From Pseudomonas sp. GM79 (GTDB lineage Bacteria > Pseudomonadota > Gammaproteobacteria > Pseudomonadales > Pseudomonadaceae): 64,000 nucleotides of DNA. Positions 8,179-16,703 of this stretch are shown here, piece after piece (positions within the stretch are counted from its first letter, which is position 1; the number at the start of each line of letters is the position of its first letter). Position numbers and translations under genes: made by a program. A model generated the notes under the pieces. The model was given only the letters and a program-made list of their open reading frames with translations. It had not been told where the DNA came from and ran no database searches. The stretch spans positions 62,001 to 126,000 of the forward strand of contig NZ_AKJE01000035.1 of assembly GCF_000282495.1 (NCBI RefSeq), read 5' to 3'.

Positions 8179-9168
8179 TCAGGGGTAGTGCTGCATGACG
8201 GTGTTGCAGGCATGAAGAATGTCTTCGATGCCGGGCATGTACAGCGATTCCAGTCGATACAGCGGCGGCGGAATGTCTGGCGCGGTGACTCGCTGGATCG
8301 GTGCCTGCAACTCCAGAAACACCCGTTCGTAGAGACTGGCGGCGATTTCCGCGCCGACTCCGCAGGAGCGCGGCGCTTCATGCACGATCACGCAACGACC
8401 GGTCTTGCGCACCGAGGCTTCCATCGTGTCGAGGTCCAGCGGTTTGATACTGGCGACATCGATCACTTCCGCCGAGACGCCCTGCTCGGCCAGTTGCGTG
8501 GCGGCTTGCAGGGTTTCCATCACGCTGGCGCCCCAACTGATCAAGGTAATGTCGCTGCCTTCACGCAGGGTGAAACAGCTGTCCAGTGGCAAGCGTTTAC
8601 CGTCATCCAGCAGCGGTTGCGGGTTCATTCGATAGAGTCGGGTCGGCTCGAGAAATATCACTGGATCCGGGTCGTCGATGGCTGCGAGCAACAAGCCATA
8701 AGCCCGGGCCGGCGAGGACGGGATCACCACCCGCAGCCCCGGAATGTGCGCGAACAGCGCTTCGGTGCTTTCGCTGTGATGTTCCGGCGCGCGAATCCCT
8801 GCGCCCATGGGCGAGCGCATCACCATCGGGCAGGTGATCCGCCCGCGCGTGCGATTGCGCATGCGGCTGGCGTGGGACACCAGGTGCTCCATGGTGGCGT
8901 AGATGAAGCCCATGAACTGGATTTCCACCACCGGTTTCAGGCCTTGGGCCGCCATGCCCACCACCAGCCCGCCGAGCATGGTTTCGGCCAGCGGCGAGTC
9001 GATCACCCGCTTGAAACCGAAGGTGTCGCGCAGGCCCAGCGTGGCGCGGAACACGCCTCCGTTTACCCCGACGTCTTCACCGAGGACGATGACGTTCTCG
9101 TCCTCGCTCATGGCCCGATGCAACGCCAGATTCACCGCTTCCAGCAGCGTCACGTTGCCGTTACTCAT
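8179..9168 (-). CDS. 2-oxoacid dehydrogenase E1 component, beta subunit
   Basis: A 329-residue transketolase-like E1beta subunit. It has the thiamine diphosphate binding and interface elements GEDVGVNGGVFRAT near the N-terminus, and the C-terminal swivelling domain (SLRKTGRCVIVHEAPRSCG-like region). With E1alpha it decarboxylates a 2-oxoacid and passes the acyl group to E2. The start is the ATG at 9168 (MSNGNVTLLEAVN), which overlaps the E1alpha stop by 8 nt (GATGAGTAA), showing translational coupling. A 28-bp gap separates it from E2. Confidence 0.92.
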   Translation of the reverse strand: MSNGNVTLLEAVNLALHRAMSEDENVIVLGEDVGVNGGVFRATLGLRDTFGFKRVIDSPLAETMLGGLVVGMAAQGLKPVVEIQFMGFIYATMEHLVSHASRMRNRTRGRITCPMVMRSPMGAGIRAPEHHSESTEALFAHIPGLRVVIPSSPARAYGLLLAAIDDPDPVIFLEPTRLYRMNPQPLLDDGKRLPLDSCFTLREGSDITLISWGASVMETLQAATQLAEQGVSAEVIDVASIKPLDLDTMEASVRKTGRCVIVHEAPRSCGVGAEIAASLYERVFLELQAPIQRVTAPDIPPPLYRLESLYMPGIEDILHACNTVMQHYP

Positions 9169-10255
9169 CGCTCGAACCCCCTGTCCGGCGCGCCACGCGT
9201 TCAAGGAAATCTTCACGTTGCTCGGCCAGGGCTTGCGGCCATTGGGCGTAGACATGATCCATCACCGATTCCGGCGCCTGCAGGCCCGCCGCTTCGAAGT
9301 TATCCACAGCACGCTGCACCAAACCCTGGCATTCGCTGATTAGCGCCTGTTCGCGGCCCTCGTCCCACACACCCTGCCCGGCCATAAACCGTTGCAGGCG
9401 TTTGATCGGTTCTTCGAGCCAGGCCTGCTTGACCTCGTCCGCCGACCGGTAGCGCGTGGCATCGTCGGCGGTGGTGTGATCGCCGAGCCGATAGCTCAGG
9501 CATTCGAGCAACACCGGGCCTTTACCGTGACGCGTCCGTTCAAGGGCGGCTTGCACGCGGTCGTAAACGGCGAGCATGTCATTGCCGTCGACTTGCTCCC
9601 CGTGGAACCCGGCGCCAATGGCTTTCTGCGCCAGAGTCGGAGCGCCGCACTGGATTCGTCGCGGCACCGAGATCGCCCATTGGTTGTTGTTGACCATGAA
9701 CACCACCGGCAACTGCCAGGCGCCAGCAACGTTGAGGGCCTCGAGGAAATCACCTTTGCTGGTTCCGCCGTCGCCGCACGTTGTGACAGCGACCCGATGC
9801 TCGCCGCGGATTTTGAAGGCGCTGGCGACGCCACAGGCATGCAGGGCCTGGGTGGCGATCGGCACGCAGATCGGGAAATCCTGGGCCACCGCCGGGTCGG
9901 CAAAGTCGCTACCTCGCTCATCGCCGCCCCAATACAGCAGGATTTCTTCCATGCGCACACCGCGCATCAATTGCACAGCGGTGTCGCGGTAATACGGGAT
10001 CAGTACGTCTTCGGCGTGCATCAGGCTGCCGACCGCGACACCAATGGCTTCCTGGCCCAAGGTCGGCGCGTAGGTGCCGATGCGCCCGGTGCGTTGCAAG
10101 GCGACAGCTTTCTGATCGAAAAGGCGGGTCAGGACCATCTGCCGATACAGACGCGTCAACAGATTGAAATCGTCGGCCCAGGCGGGAAGATTGCCGAGCG
10201 GCTGGCCATTGGGGGATAAAAATCGGGTGTAAGGCAGCTCAACCTTGTGAAGCAT
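9161..10255 (-). CDS. 2-oxoacid dehydrogenase E1 component, alpha subunit
   Basis: A 364-residue E1alpha subunit of the PdhA/BkdA1 type. The thiamine diphosphate/Mg motif is clear: CGDGGTSKGD ... VNNNQWAIS (the GDG-N about 26-NN signature). Earlier elements include PYYRDTAVQL and the APTLGQEAIGVAVGSL region. The start at 10255 has AGGAG upstream; the frame runs further to 10435 without support. The neighbouring leucine-dehydrogenase-like gene suggests branched-chain 2-oxoacids as substrates, but annotation as pyruvate dehydrogenase is equally common for such sets. Confidence 0.92.
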   Translation of the reverse strand: MLHKVELPYTRFLSPNGQPLGNLPAWADDFNLLTRLYRQMVLTRLFDQKAVALQRTGRIGTYAPTLGQEAIGVAVGSLMHAEDVLIPYYRDTAVQLMRGVRMEEILLYWGGDERGSDFADPAVAQDFPICVPIATQALHACGVASAFKIRGEHRVAVTTCGDGGTSKGDFLEALNVAGAWQLPVVFMVNNNQWAISVPRRIQCGAPTLAQKAIGAGFHGEQVDGNDMLAVYDRVQAALERTRHGKGPVLLECLSYRLGDHTTADDATRYRSADEVKQAWLEEPIKRLQRFMAGQGVWDEGREQALISECQGLVQRAVDNFEAAGLQAPESVMDHVYAQWPQALAEQREDFLERVARRTGGSSDE

Positions 10256-10364
10256 CACAGGGCTCCTGGCACGCGGGAATCGGCGTGCATCTGTCAGGCC
10301 CGGCGCTTGTGACGCAGGGCTTGGGGAGCAACGGCCGGATAGGCTCTCACTCCTTTCAAACTTT

Positions 10365-11384
10365 TCACCGGTACAACACTTTCTCCGCCAACTCATCCGC
10401 CACCCGGGCCGGAGAGCGCTTTTCCGCCTGGGCATGGGCGAAGACTTCGGTCAGCCGTGAACTGATTTTCGACAGGTGCGCGGTGATGGTTGTCAGCTCT
10501 TCCCCGCGATGTTTGAGCGACACGTAGATCAGCCCACCGGCATTGATCACGTAATCGGGCGCATACAAAATGCCCCGGCGTTCCAGTTGATCGGCGATCT
10601 CGAGATGCATCAGTTGATTGTTTGCCGAACCGGCGACCGCTGCGCAGCGCAGTTGGGGCACGCTGTTTCTGTTAAGCACACCGCCCAGGCCGCAGGGCGC
10701 GAGTATGTCGCACGGCGTGCTGAGCAGCGCATCATTGGCGATTGGATGAGCGCCCAACTGCTCCATGGCCAGCTGCACCTTGCCATGATCGATGTCGCTG
10801 ACCAGCAGCTCGGCACCGGCGGCGTGTAGCTGTTCGGCCAGGGCATAACCGACATTGCCCAGGCCTTGAATGGCTATGCGCAGTCCTTCGAGATTATCGC
10901 TGCCCAAACGGGCCATGGCGGTGCTGCGAATACCGGCAAATACGCCCATGGCCGCGTGAGGTGCAGGGTCGCCCGCGGCGGTGGTGCTGGTAACGAACTG
11001 CGTCTGTTGGGCGATGCAATCCATGTCCGCCACCGAAGTGCCGGCGTCGATGGCGGTGATGTAGCGACCGTCGAGTTCGTTAATGCAGCGCCCGAAAGCT
11101 TCAAATAGCGCGGCGCGGTTTTCCACATGGGCCGGGCGAACAATCACCGCAACGCCACCACCCTGAGCCAGACCAGCCAGGGCCGCCTTGTAACTCATGC
11201 CTTGGGCAAGGCGCACAGCATCCTCGATCGCGGATTCATCGCTGGGGTAAGCAAGGTAACGACACCCGCCCAGGGCAGGTCCCAGACGGCTGTTGTGGAT
11301 GGCAATCACCGCCTTCAACCCGGTGACCGGATCGACGCTCAGGTGCAGCGATTCAAGGCGAGTGCTTTGCATGAGAGCGAACAT
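10365..11384 (-). CDS. ldh: Leu/Phe/Glu dehydrogenase-family protein with catalytic-lysine substitution
   Basis: A 339-residue member of the amino-acid dehydrogenase family that oxidatively deaminates leucine/valine/phenylalanine to 2-oxoacids with NAD. The N-terminal catalytic domain shows LGPALGGCRYL and the substrate-binding lysine K66 in QGMSYKAAL. The Rossmann domain has the GLGNVG motif. At residue 78, where family members have the catalytic lysine of GGGK (12 residues after the first lysine), this protein has valine: QGGGVAVI, codon GTT. That lysine is the general base in characterised leucine and phenylalanine dehydrogenases, so activity is doubtful. The start is preceded by GGGAG. 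It lies 109 bp upstream of E1alpha, presumably in one operon. Confidence 0.85.
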   Translation of the reverse strand: MFALMQSTRLESLHLSVDPVTGLKAVIAIHNSRLGPALGGCRYLAYPSDESAIEDAVRLAQGMSYKAALAGLAQGGGVAVIVRPAHVENRAALFEAFGRCINELDGRYITAIDAGTSVADMDCIAQQTQFVTSTTAAGDPAPHAAMGVFAGIRSTAMARLGSDNLEGLRIAIQGLGNVGYALAEQLHAAGAELLVSDIDHGKVQLAMEQLGAHPIANDALLSTPCDILAPCGLGGVLNRNSVPQLRCAAVAGSANNQLMHLEIADQLERRGILYAPDYVINAGGLIYVSLKHRGEELTTITAHLSKISSRLTEVFAHAQAEKRSPARVADELAEKVLYR

Positions 11385-11426
11385 CGTAGGGCTCCCGAAT
11401 CACTTCTTGTAGTCGCCAGTATAAGC

Positions 11427-11436
11427 TTGTGCACAA
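11427..11436. promoter_or_regulatory. Palindrome and -10-like element upstream of ldh
   Basis: TTGTGCACAA is a perfect 10-bp palindrome, and just downstream on the minus strand is TATACT, a good -10 hexamer, about 40 bp before the ldh start. It is plausibly the operon promoter; the regulator is unknown. Confidence 0.3.
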
Positions 11437-11567
11437 AAATTGCAGAAACGCCCCGGAATAAGCGGCGTCGCTTTACAGGCTTTCGGACATAACCTGCCAG
11501 CGCCTGTGCCCGATACTGGACGAAAGCCTGAGACGGGGCTAAAACGAGGCATTCCCCGGAGATTTTG

Positions 11568-12371
11568 ATGACCCCGCGCCAACGTTTTTTCGACTGTCTG
11601 CAACGATCACCGCCCGCGCTGTTCGAGGCGGCGCTGTGGATGGCCGTCGAACACGATAAGGAACTGAATCCCGAGACGGTGCTGGCGGATTTCAAGGACC
11701 TGCAACAGCGGGTCAGCTACGGGTTGCCGATGCTGCCGGTGAGTGAATTGGCCCAACCGTTGTTGCGTCGAATGAATGACCTGGGGTTCGCTCAGGACGA
11801 CTCCACGCCCTTGCGTCCGCAAGTGGCGTTACTCAACAAGGTGCTGGAGCGTCGGCGGGGTCAACCGCTGGTACTGGGCCTGATTGCGCTGGAACTGGCC
11901 AGAAGGCTGGAGATTCCCATGGTCGGGGTCAACTTCCCCGGGCATTTCCTGCTGCGGGTGCAAGGCGCCGATCATCTGCTCGACCCTTGCGGCGGGCGAC
12001 GGCTGTACCCCAACGACTGCCGGGAGTTACTGCAACGCCAGTACGGCCCGAACATGCAACTCGGCGCCGAGCATTTACTGACAGCCGAACCGGTGCAGAT
12101 GCTGCAGCGGCTGTCGCGCAACCTGCGCCAGTTGTACCTCACGAATGATGACTACATCGACGCCCTGATCGACGCCGAGCGCGTGCTTGAATTGGGCAAC
12201 GCCAGCGCCTCCGACTATCTGGCCCGGGCCAGTCTCTACCAACGACTGGACTGCCCGAATGCCGAGCGTTTTGACCTGGAGCACGCGCTGCTGCTCTGTG
12301 ACGACCCGATCCAGCGGATTCGCCTGACCGAACGGCTCGGGCATCTACCGCCTAACTCAGTGGTTCACTGA
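11568..12371 (+). CDS. SirB1/transglutaminase-like family protein with TPR-like C-terminus
   Basis: A 267-residue protein of the SirB1 (YchA) family. The middle part resembles the transglutaminase-like fold: LLNKVLERRRGQPLVLGLIALELARRL..., then VGVNFPGHFLLRV and DPCGGRRL. The C-terminal third is helical and TPR-like (YLARASLYQRLDCPNAERFDLEHAL). The biochemical function of the family is not established. The start is the ATG at 11568 behind CGGAGA. It stands alone between the ldh promoter region and a REP pair. Confidence 0.82.
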   Translation: MTPRQRFFDCLQRSPPALFEAALWMAVEHDKELNPETVLADFKDLQQRVSYGLPMLPVSELAQPLLRRMNDLGFAQDDSTPLRPQVALLNKVLERRRGQPLVLGLIALELARRLEIPMVGVNFPGHFLLRVQGADHLLDPCGGRRLYPNDCRELLQRQYGPNMQLGAEHLLTAEPVQMLQRLSRNLRQLYLTNDDYIDALIDAERVLELGNASASDYLARASLYQRLDCPNAERFDLEHALLLCDDPIQRIRLTERLGHLPPNSVVH

Positions 12372-12376
12372 TCTCA

Positions 12377-12464
12377 TGTGGGAGCGGGCTTGCTCGCGAA
12401 GAAGACACCGCGGTATTTCTGACGTACCGCGTTATCGTTCTTCGCGGGCAAGCCCGCTCCCACA
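12377..12464. repeat. REP inverted pair, 'GTGGGAGCGGGCTTGCTCGCGAA' family
   Basis: Inverted arms TGTGGGAGCGGGCTTGCTCG... / ...GCAAGCCCGCTCCCACA flank an inner GC-rich spacer with its own ACCGCGG/ACCGCG elements. It lies between the convergent SirB1-like gene and maiA. Confidence 0.92.
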
Positions 12465-12482
12465 TTAGGTCTATGTGAGCCA

Positions 12483-13118
12483 TCAAGGGGTGTCGGGCTG
12501 ATTTGCCGGATGGGCCAGGAAGAAGGCGGGGTGTGTCGCCGCCAATGCAGCCACTCGACGAATTCGCGGGTAGGCCTCAAGGGAAATATTGAAGCGCTCG
12601 GCCGCATACAACTGCGGGATCAAATAGACGTCCGCCAGCCCCGGTTGATCGCCAAAGCAGTAACCGGTGTCACCGATCAATTGGTCCACCGTCGCCAACC
12701 CTTGCCTGATCCAGTGACCGATCCACTCAACCACCTGCGGCTCATCGTGCCCCAACTGCCGAAGCTGATTGAGCACGCTGACGTTGTGCAGGGGATGAAC
12801 ATCGCAGCCGATCACCGCCGCCACGCCACGCTCATGGGCACGGGCGACGAGGTCCTTGGACAGCAATGGCACCTGTGGATAACGTTCCTCCAGGTATTCG
12901 ATGATCGCTGGTGACTGGATCAGCAACTCGCCCTCATCAGTGCGCAAGGCCGGCACCCGGCCTTGGGGGTTGATGCCCAGATAGGTCGGCTGCCGATGTT
13001 CGCCACCTTGCGGCGCGATCAAGTTGATTGGCAGCGCCTGGTAATCCAGCCCCTTCAACGCCAGCGCAATACGCACCCGGTAAGACGAGGTCGAACGATA
13101 GTAGGTATAGAGTTCCAT
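12483..13118 (-). CDS. maiA: Maleylacetoacetate isomerase
   Basis: A 211-residue zeta-class glutathione S-transferase that isomerises maleylacetoacetate to fumarylacetoacetate. The thioredoxin-like N-domain carries the active-site serine region STSSYRVRIALALKG (residues ~9-23) and the GINPQGRVPAL / QSPAIIEYLEE glutathione-site motifs. The C-terminal helical domain has GDQPGLADVYLIPQLY. It is the third gene of hmgA-fahA-maiA, 12 bp after fahA, with AAGAGGATC as ribosome site. Length is normal. Confidence 0.95.
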   Translation of the reverse strand: MELYTYYRSTSSYRVRIALALKGLDYQALPINLIAPQGGEHRQPTYLGINPQGRVPALRTDEGELLIQSPAIIEYLEERYPQVPLLSKDLVARAHERGVAAVIGCDVHPLHNVSVLNQLRQLGHDEPQVVEWIGHWIRQGLATVDQLIGDTGYCFGDQPGLADVYLIPQLYAAERFNISLEAYPRIRRVAALAATHPAFFLAHPANQPDTP

Positions 13119-13130
13119 GACACGATCCTC

Positions 13131-14435
13131 TTAGCGCGCGGGCAGCACTTTGCCGCGGCATTCGCCGAAACCGATGGAAGCAAAACCCTCGCGGCTGCAA
13201 CGGGCACGCAGAATGATTTCGTCGCCGTCCTCAAGGAATTTACGCACCTCGCCCGACGCCAGTTCGATCGGCTTCTTACCGCCCTCGGTGATTTCCAGCA
13301 AGCTGCCGAACTGACCGTTTTCAGGACCGGACAGCGTGCCCGAACCGAACAGGTCACCGGCCTGCAACTGGCAGCCGTTGACGCTGTGATGCGCAACCAT
13401 TTGTGCGACGGTCCAGTACATGTGTTGGGTGTTGCTGAGGGTCAGGCGATGGGCTGGCAGATTTTGCTCGCGCATCGATTCGGTCAGCAACAGCACTTCG
13501 AGTTCGATGTCGAAGGCACCGGCGGCCTGATCACGCTTGTCGAACAGGTACGGCAGCGGCTGCGGATCGCCTTCCGGGCGCGCAGGCTGCGCACGACGGA
13601 ACGGCTCCAGCGCTTCGGCCGTCACCACCCACGGCGAAATGCTGGTGATGAAACTCTTGGACAGAAACGGCCCCAGCGGCTGGTATTCCCAGGCCTGGAT
13701 GTCCCGCGCCGACCAGTCGTTAAGCAGGCAGAAACCGGCGATGTGGTCGGCGGCGTCACCGATGGCGATGGAGTCGCCCATCGCGTTGCCCTGACCGATC
13801 CAGATACCCAGTTCCAATTCATAGTCCAGACGTGCGCACGGGCCAAACGTCGGCTCGGTCTGGCCGGCTGGCAGGGTCTGGCCTTTCGGACGGCGAACGT
13901 CGGTGCCGGACGGGCGAATGGTCGAGGCACGGCCGTGGTAACCGATCGGCACGTACTTGTAGTTCGGCAGCAACGGGTTGTCCGGGCGGAACAGTTTGCC
14001 GACATTCTGCGCGTGCTCGATGCCGACGTAGAAGTCGGTGTAATCGTTGATCTTCGCCGGCAAGTGCATTTCGCAATCCGCCGCCAGCGGCAGCAGTTTG
14101 GCGCCTTGGGCTTCGATCTTGCCGTGCAGGGTGCTGCCTTCGGCAAACAGCTCCAGCAGACGCTCGCGCAGGGCAACGCGAGCATCGCGCCCCAGCTCGA
14201 AGAACGCATTCAACTGGCCGCCACGGGTGGCTTGGACCGCGGTGAGCGCGGTTCCCTCGAACAGACCGGCATCCAGTGCCGCTTCCAGATCAAAGATATG
14301 GTCGCCGATCGCCACGCCACTTCGCGGCGCGGAGCCCTTCACGCTGAACACGCCCAACGGCAGGTTTTGCAGCGGGAAATCAGCGTGGCCGTTGGCGGAG
14401 GCAACCCAGCTACGAGTGATGGAAGTCTGAGTCAT
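13131..14435 (-). CDS. fahA: Fumarylacetoacetase
   Basis: A 434-residue fumarylacetoacetate hydrolase, the last step of homogentisate breakdown, yielding fumarate and acetoacetate. The N-terminal SH3-like domain (LPLGVFSVKGSAPRSGVAIG) precedes the catalytic metal-binding domain with YVGIEHAQNVG, LDYELELGIWIG and NDWSARDIQAWEYQPLGPFL. The start is the ATG at 14435 (MTQTSITRSW) behind CGGAGA, only 2 nt after the hmgA stop, so the genes are translationally linked. The open frame to 14513 lies inside hmgA and is not used. Confidence 0.96.
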   Translation of the reverse strand: MTQTSITRSWVASANGHADFPLQNLPLGVFSVKGSAPRSGVAIGDHIFDLEAALDAGLFEGTALTAVQATRGGQLNAFFELGRDARVALRERLLELFAEGSTLHGKIEAQGAKLLPLAADCEMHLPAKINDYTDFYVGIEHAQNVGKLFRPDNPLLPNYKYVPIGYHGRASTIRPSGTDVRRPKGQTLPAGQTEPTFGPCARLDYELELGIWIGQGNAMGDSIAIGDAADHIAGFCLLNDWSARDIQAWEYQPLGPFLSKSFITSISPWVVTAEALEPFRRAQPARPEGDPQPLPYLFDKRDQAAGAFDIELEVLLLTESMREQNLPAHRLTLSNTQHMYWTVAQMVAHHSVNGCQLQAGDLFGSGTLSGPENGQFGSLLEITEGGKKPIELASGEVRKFLEDGDEIILRARCSREGFASIGFGECRGKVLPAR

Positions 14436-14437
14436 GG

Positions 14438-15742
14438 TTATCTCCGGGTCGGGTCGAAAGTCGCGGGCAGTGTGGCCCAGCAGGCGTCGTAATTGTTTTG
14501 CAATTGTGGGCAATCCAGGGCAAATCGGCTCGGGCGCAACACTTGGCTGGTCTCGAACATGAAAGCCATGGTGTTGTCGATTTTAGCCGGCGCCAGTTCC
14601 GCGTTGATCGCCTTGGTGCAGGTCTCGCCGTCGGGGCCGTGGGCGCTCATGCAGCTGTGCAACGACGCACCGCCAGGCACAAAACCTTCGGCCTTGGCAT
14701 CATATTCGCCCTGGATCAGGCCCATGAATTCGTTCATCAGGTTGCGGTGGAACCACGGTGGACGGAATGTCTTCTCGGCGACCATCCAGCGTGGCGGGAA
14801 GATCACGAAGTCGAGGTTGGCCAGACCATGCACGCTGGTCGGCGAGGTCAGGACGGTGAAAATCGACGGATCCGGGTGATCGAAACTGACCGTGCCAATG
14901 GTATTGAAACGGCGCAGGTCATATTTGTACGGCACGTTATTGCCGTGCCAGGCGACCACGTTCAGCGGCGAATGATCGAGCTCACAACCCCATAACTGGC
15001 CGAGGAATTTCTGTACCAGGGTGGTCGGTTGCTTGAGGTTTTCGTAATGGGCCACCGGCGTCAGGAAGTCTCGCGGGTTAGCCAGGCCGTTACTGCCGAT
15101 CGGCCCAAGGTCCGGCAGGCGCAGAGGGGCGCCATGGTTTTCCGCGATATAGCCGCGGGCTTGCGGGTCGAGCAGTTCGACGCGGAATTTCAGCCCGCGA
15201 GGCAGAACGGCGATTTCCAGCGGTTCCAGCTCCAGCACGCCCAGTTCGGTGGCGATGCGCAAGCGGCCCAGTTGCGGCACCAGCAGCAATTCACCGTCGG
15301 CGTTGAAGAACACGCGTTCCATGGAACGGTTGGCGCGGTAGTTATAGATGCTGATCCCGGCCGGCTTTTCCGCACCCGAGTTGGCGGCCATGCTCACCAG
15401 CCCGTCAATGAAATCGGTGGGCTCGGTCGGCATGTCCAAGGGGTTCCAGCGCAGGCGATTGGGCGTTACCTCACCCAATGGGCCGCCGGCCAGTTGCCGA
15501 TCCAGTTTGACGAATGCCGGGTGGTTGGCCGACGGCTGGATGCGGTACATCCAGGTCCGCCGTGCTTCGCTGCGAGCCATGGTGAACGCAGTGCCGGAGA
15601 ACAGTTCGGTGTACAGGCCGTAAGGAGCTTTTTGCGGGGAGTTCTGGCCGACGGGCAGTGCGCCCGGCAACGCTTCGCTGCTGAATTCGTTGCCAAAGCC
15701 TGACTGATAAGCCAGCGCTGGCGCCGTTGAATCGAGGTTCAT
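14438..15742 (-). CDS. hmgA: Homogentisate 1,2-dioxygenase
   Basis: A 434-residue non-haem iron dioxygenase cleaving homogentisate to maleylacetoacetate in phenylalanine/tyrosine degradation. It has the family N-terminus [19 protein letters not shown], the cupin core, and the iron-ligand region around [31 protein letters not shown] and [12 protein letters not shown]. The ATG at 15742 has a full AGGAGG ribosome site. It is the first gene of the hmgA-fahA-maiA operon, divergent from an IclR-type repressor gene across a spacer that holds a palindromic operator. Confidence 0.97.
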   Translation of the reverse strand: MNLDSTAPALAYQSGFGNEFSSEALPGALPVGQNSPQKAPYGLYTELFSGTAFTMARSEARRTWMYRIQPSANHPAFVKLDRQLAGGPLGEVTPNRLRWNPLDMPTEPTDFIDGLVSMAANSGAEKPAGISIYNYRANRSMERVFFNADGELLLVPQLGRLRIATELGVLELEPLEIAVLPRGLKFRVELLDPQARGYIAENHGAPLRLPDLGPIGSNGLANPRDFLTPVAHYENLKQPTTLVQKFLGQLWGCELDHSPLNVVAWHGNNVPYKYDLRRFNTIGTVSFDHPDPSIFTVLTSPTSVHGLANLDFVIFPPRWMVAEKTFRPPWFHRNLMNEFMGLIQGEYDAKAEGFVPGGASLHSCMSAHGPDGETCTKAINAELAPAKIDNTMAFMFETSQVLRPSRFALDCPQLQNNYDACWATLPATFDPTRR

Positions 15743-15819
15743 GGAGCCTCCTGAACGGGGAGTAGGCCGTGGCCTGTCGCTCTGCTGAAGAGGTCTTGGC
15801 ACGCCCGGGTTATTTTTAT

Positions 15820-15854
15820 CGTAATTCGATTACGCATAACGTAATTTGATTGGT
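15820..15854. promoter_or_regulatory. Candidate HmgR operator (palindrome plus degenerate copy)
   Basis: CGTAATTCGATTACG (15820-15834) is a perfect inverted repeat with a 3-bp centre. Twenty bp further the left half recurs in CGTAATTTGATTGGT (15840-15854). Both lie in the 164-bp hmgA/hmgR intergenic region. In P. putida HmgR represses hmg genes from a palindromic operator and homogentisate is the inducer; equivalence here is an inference. Confidence 0.72.
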
Positions 15855-15906
15855 ATTGACCGTCAAGCTATAAAGACGCCCATTCGTCCCGGGATCACAC
15901 CGCCTC

Positions 15907-16686
15907 ATGACCAGCGAAAGCAACGGTAAACAGAAAGTCCGCTCGGCCGAGGTCGGCACCGATATCCTCAAGGCGCTTGCCGAACTGTCGCCATCGACCT
16001 CGTTGTCGCGCCTGGCTGAACACGTGCAGATGCCGGCGAGCAAGGTTCACCGCTATCTACAAGCGTTGATCGCCAGCGGTTTTGCCGAGCAGAACCCCGC
16101 CACCAACCATTACGGCCTGGGCCGTGAAGCGCTTCGGGTTGGCTTGGCTGCTCTGAACAGTATGGACGTGCTGAAAGTCGCCGCCCTGCCCCTGGCTGAA
16201 CTGCGCGACGATTTGAATGAGACCTGTTTTTTGGCGGTGTGGGGCAATCAGGGCGCGACAGTGGTGCACATCGAACCGGCCGTGCGCGCGGTGACAGTGG
16301 TCACGCAATTGGGCTCGGTTTTACCGTTGCTCAGCTCCTCGACCGGGCTGGTGTTCAGTGCCTATTTGCCCCATCGCGAAACCGATGAGTTGCGCGATCT
16401 CGAAGTTCGCGCCGTCGACGTTCATCCGTTGGCCGATGAGCAGGCTTACACCACATTGTGCGAGCAGATCCGCGAACGCGGCTTGCACCATGTTCACGGC
16501 CTGCTGATGCCCGGCGTGGATGCGTTGTCGGCGCCAGTGTTCAATGCGGTTGGGCAGGTGGCCGCGGTGATGACCATTGTCGGCCCGGCCTCGTTGTTCC
16601 ATGCCGATGAAAACGGCCCGGCGGCGCAGCGGTTGTTGGCGGCGACGCGGGCCGTGAGTTGGCGGATGGGGTATCAGCCTGAGTAA
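15907..16686 (+). CDS. hmgR: IclR-family repressor of the homogentisate operon
   Basis: A 259-residue IclR-family regulator. The N-terminal winged helix covers about residues 14-75 (TDILKALAELSPSTSLSRLA, then PASKVHRYLQALIASGFAEQ). The C-terminal effector domain (GAF-like) extends to the end. It is divergent from hmgA, exactly where HmgR sits in P. putida and P. aeruginosa, so it should repress hmgA-fahA-maiA and be released by homogentisate. Its start codon is 53 bp from the degenerate second half of the candidate operator, so self-repression is possible. Confidence 0.9.
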   Translation: MTSESNGKQKVRSAEVGTDILKALAELSPSTSLSRLAEHVQMPASKVHRYLQALIASGFAEQNPATNHYGLGREALRVGLAALNSMDVLKVAALPLAELRDDLNETCFLAVWGNQGATVVHIEPAVRAVTVVTQLGSVLPLLSSSTGLVFSAYLPHRETDELRDLEVRAVDVHPLADEQAYTTLCEQIRERGLHHVHGLLMPGVDALSAPVFNAVGQVAAVMTIVGPASLFHADENGPAAQRLLAATRAVSWRMGYQPE

Positions 16687-16703
16687 CGGCTGACCCGGCA
16701 GGA

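Noticed and set aside
13131..14513. Upstream in-frame extension of fahA
   Set aside because: It lies inside hmgA, lacks a ribosome site, and the start at 14435 gives the normal family length.
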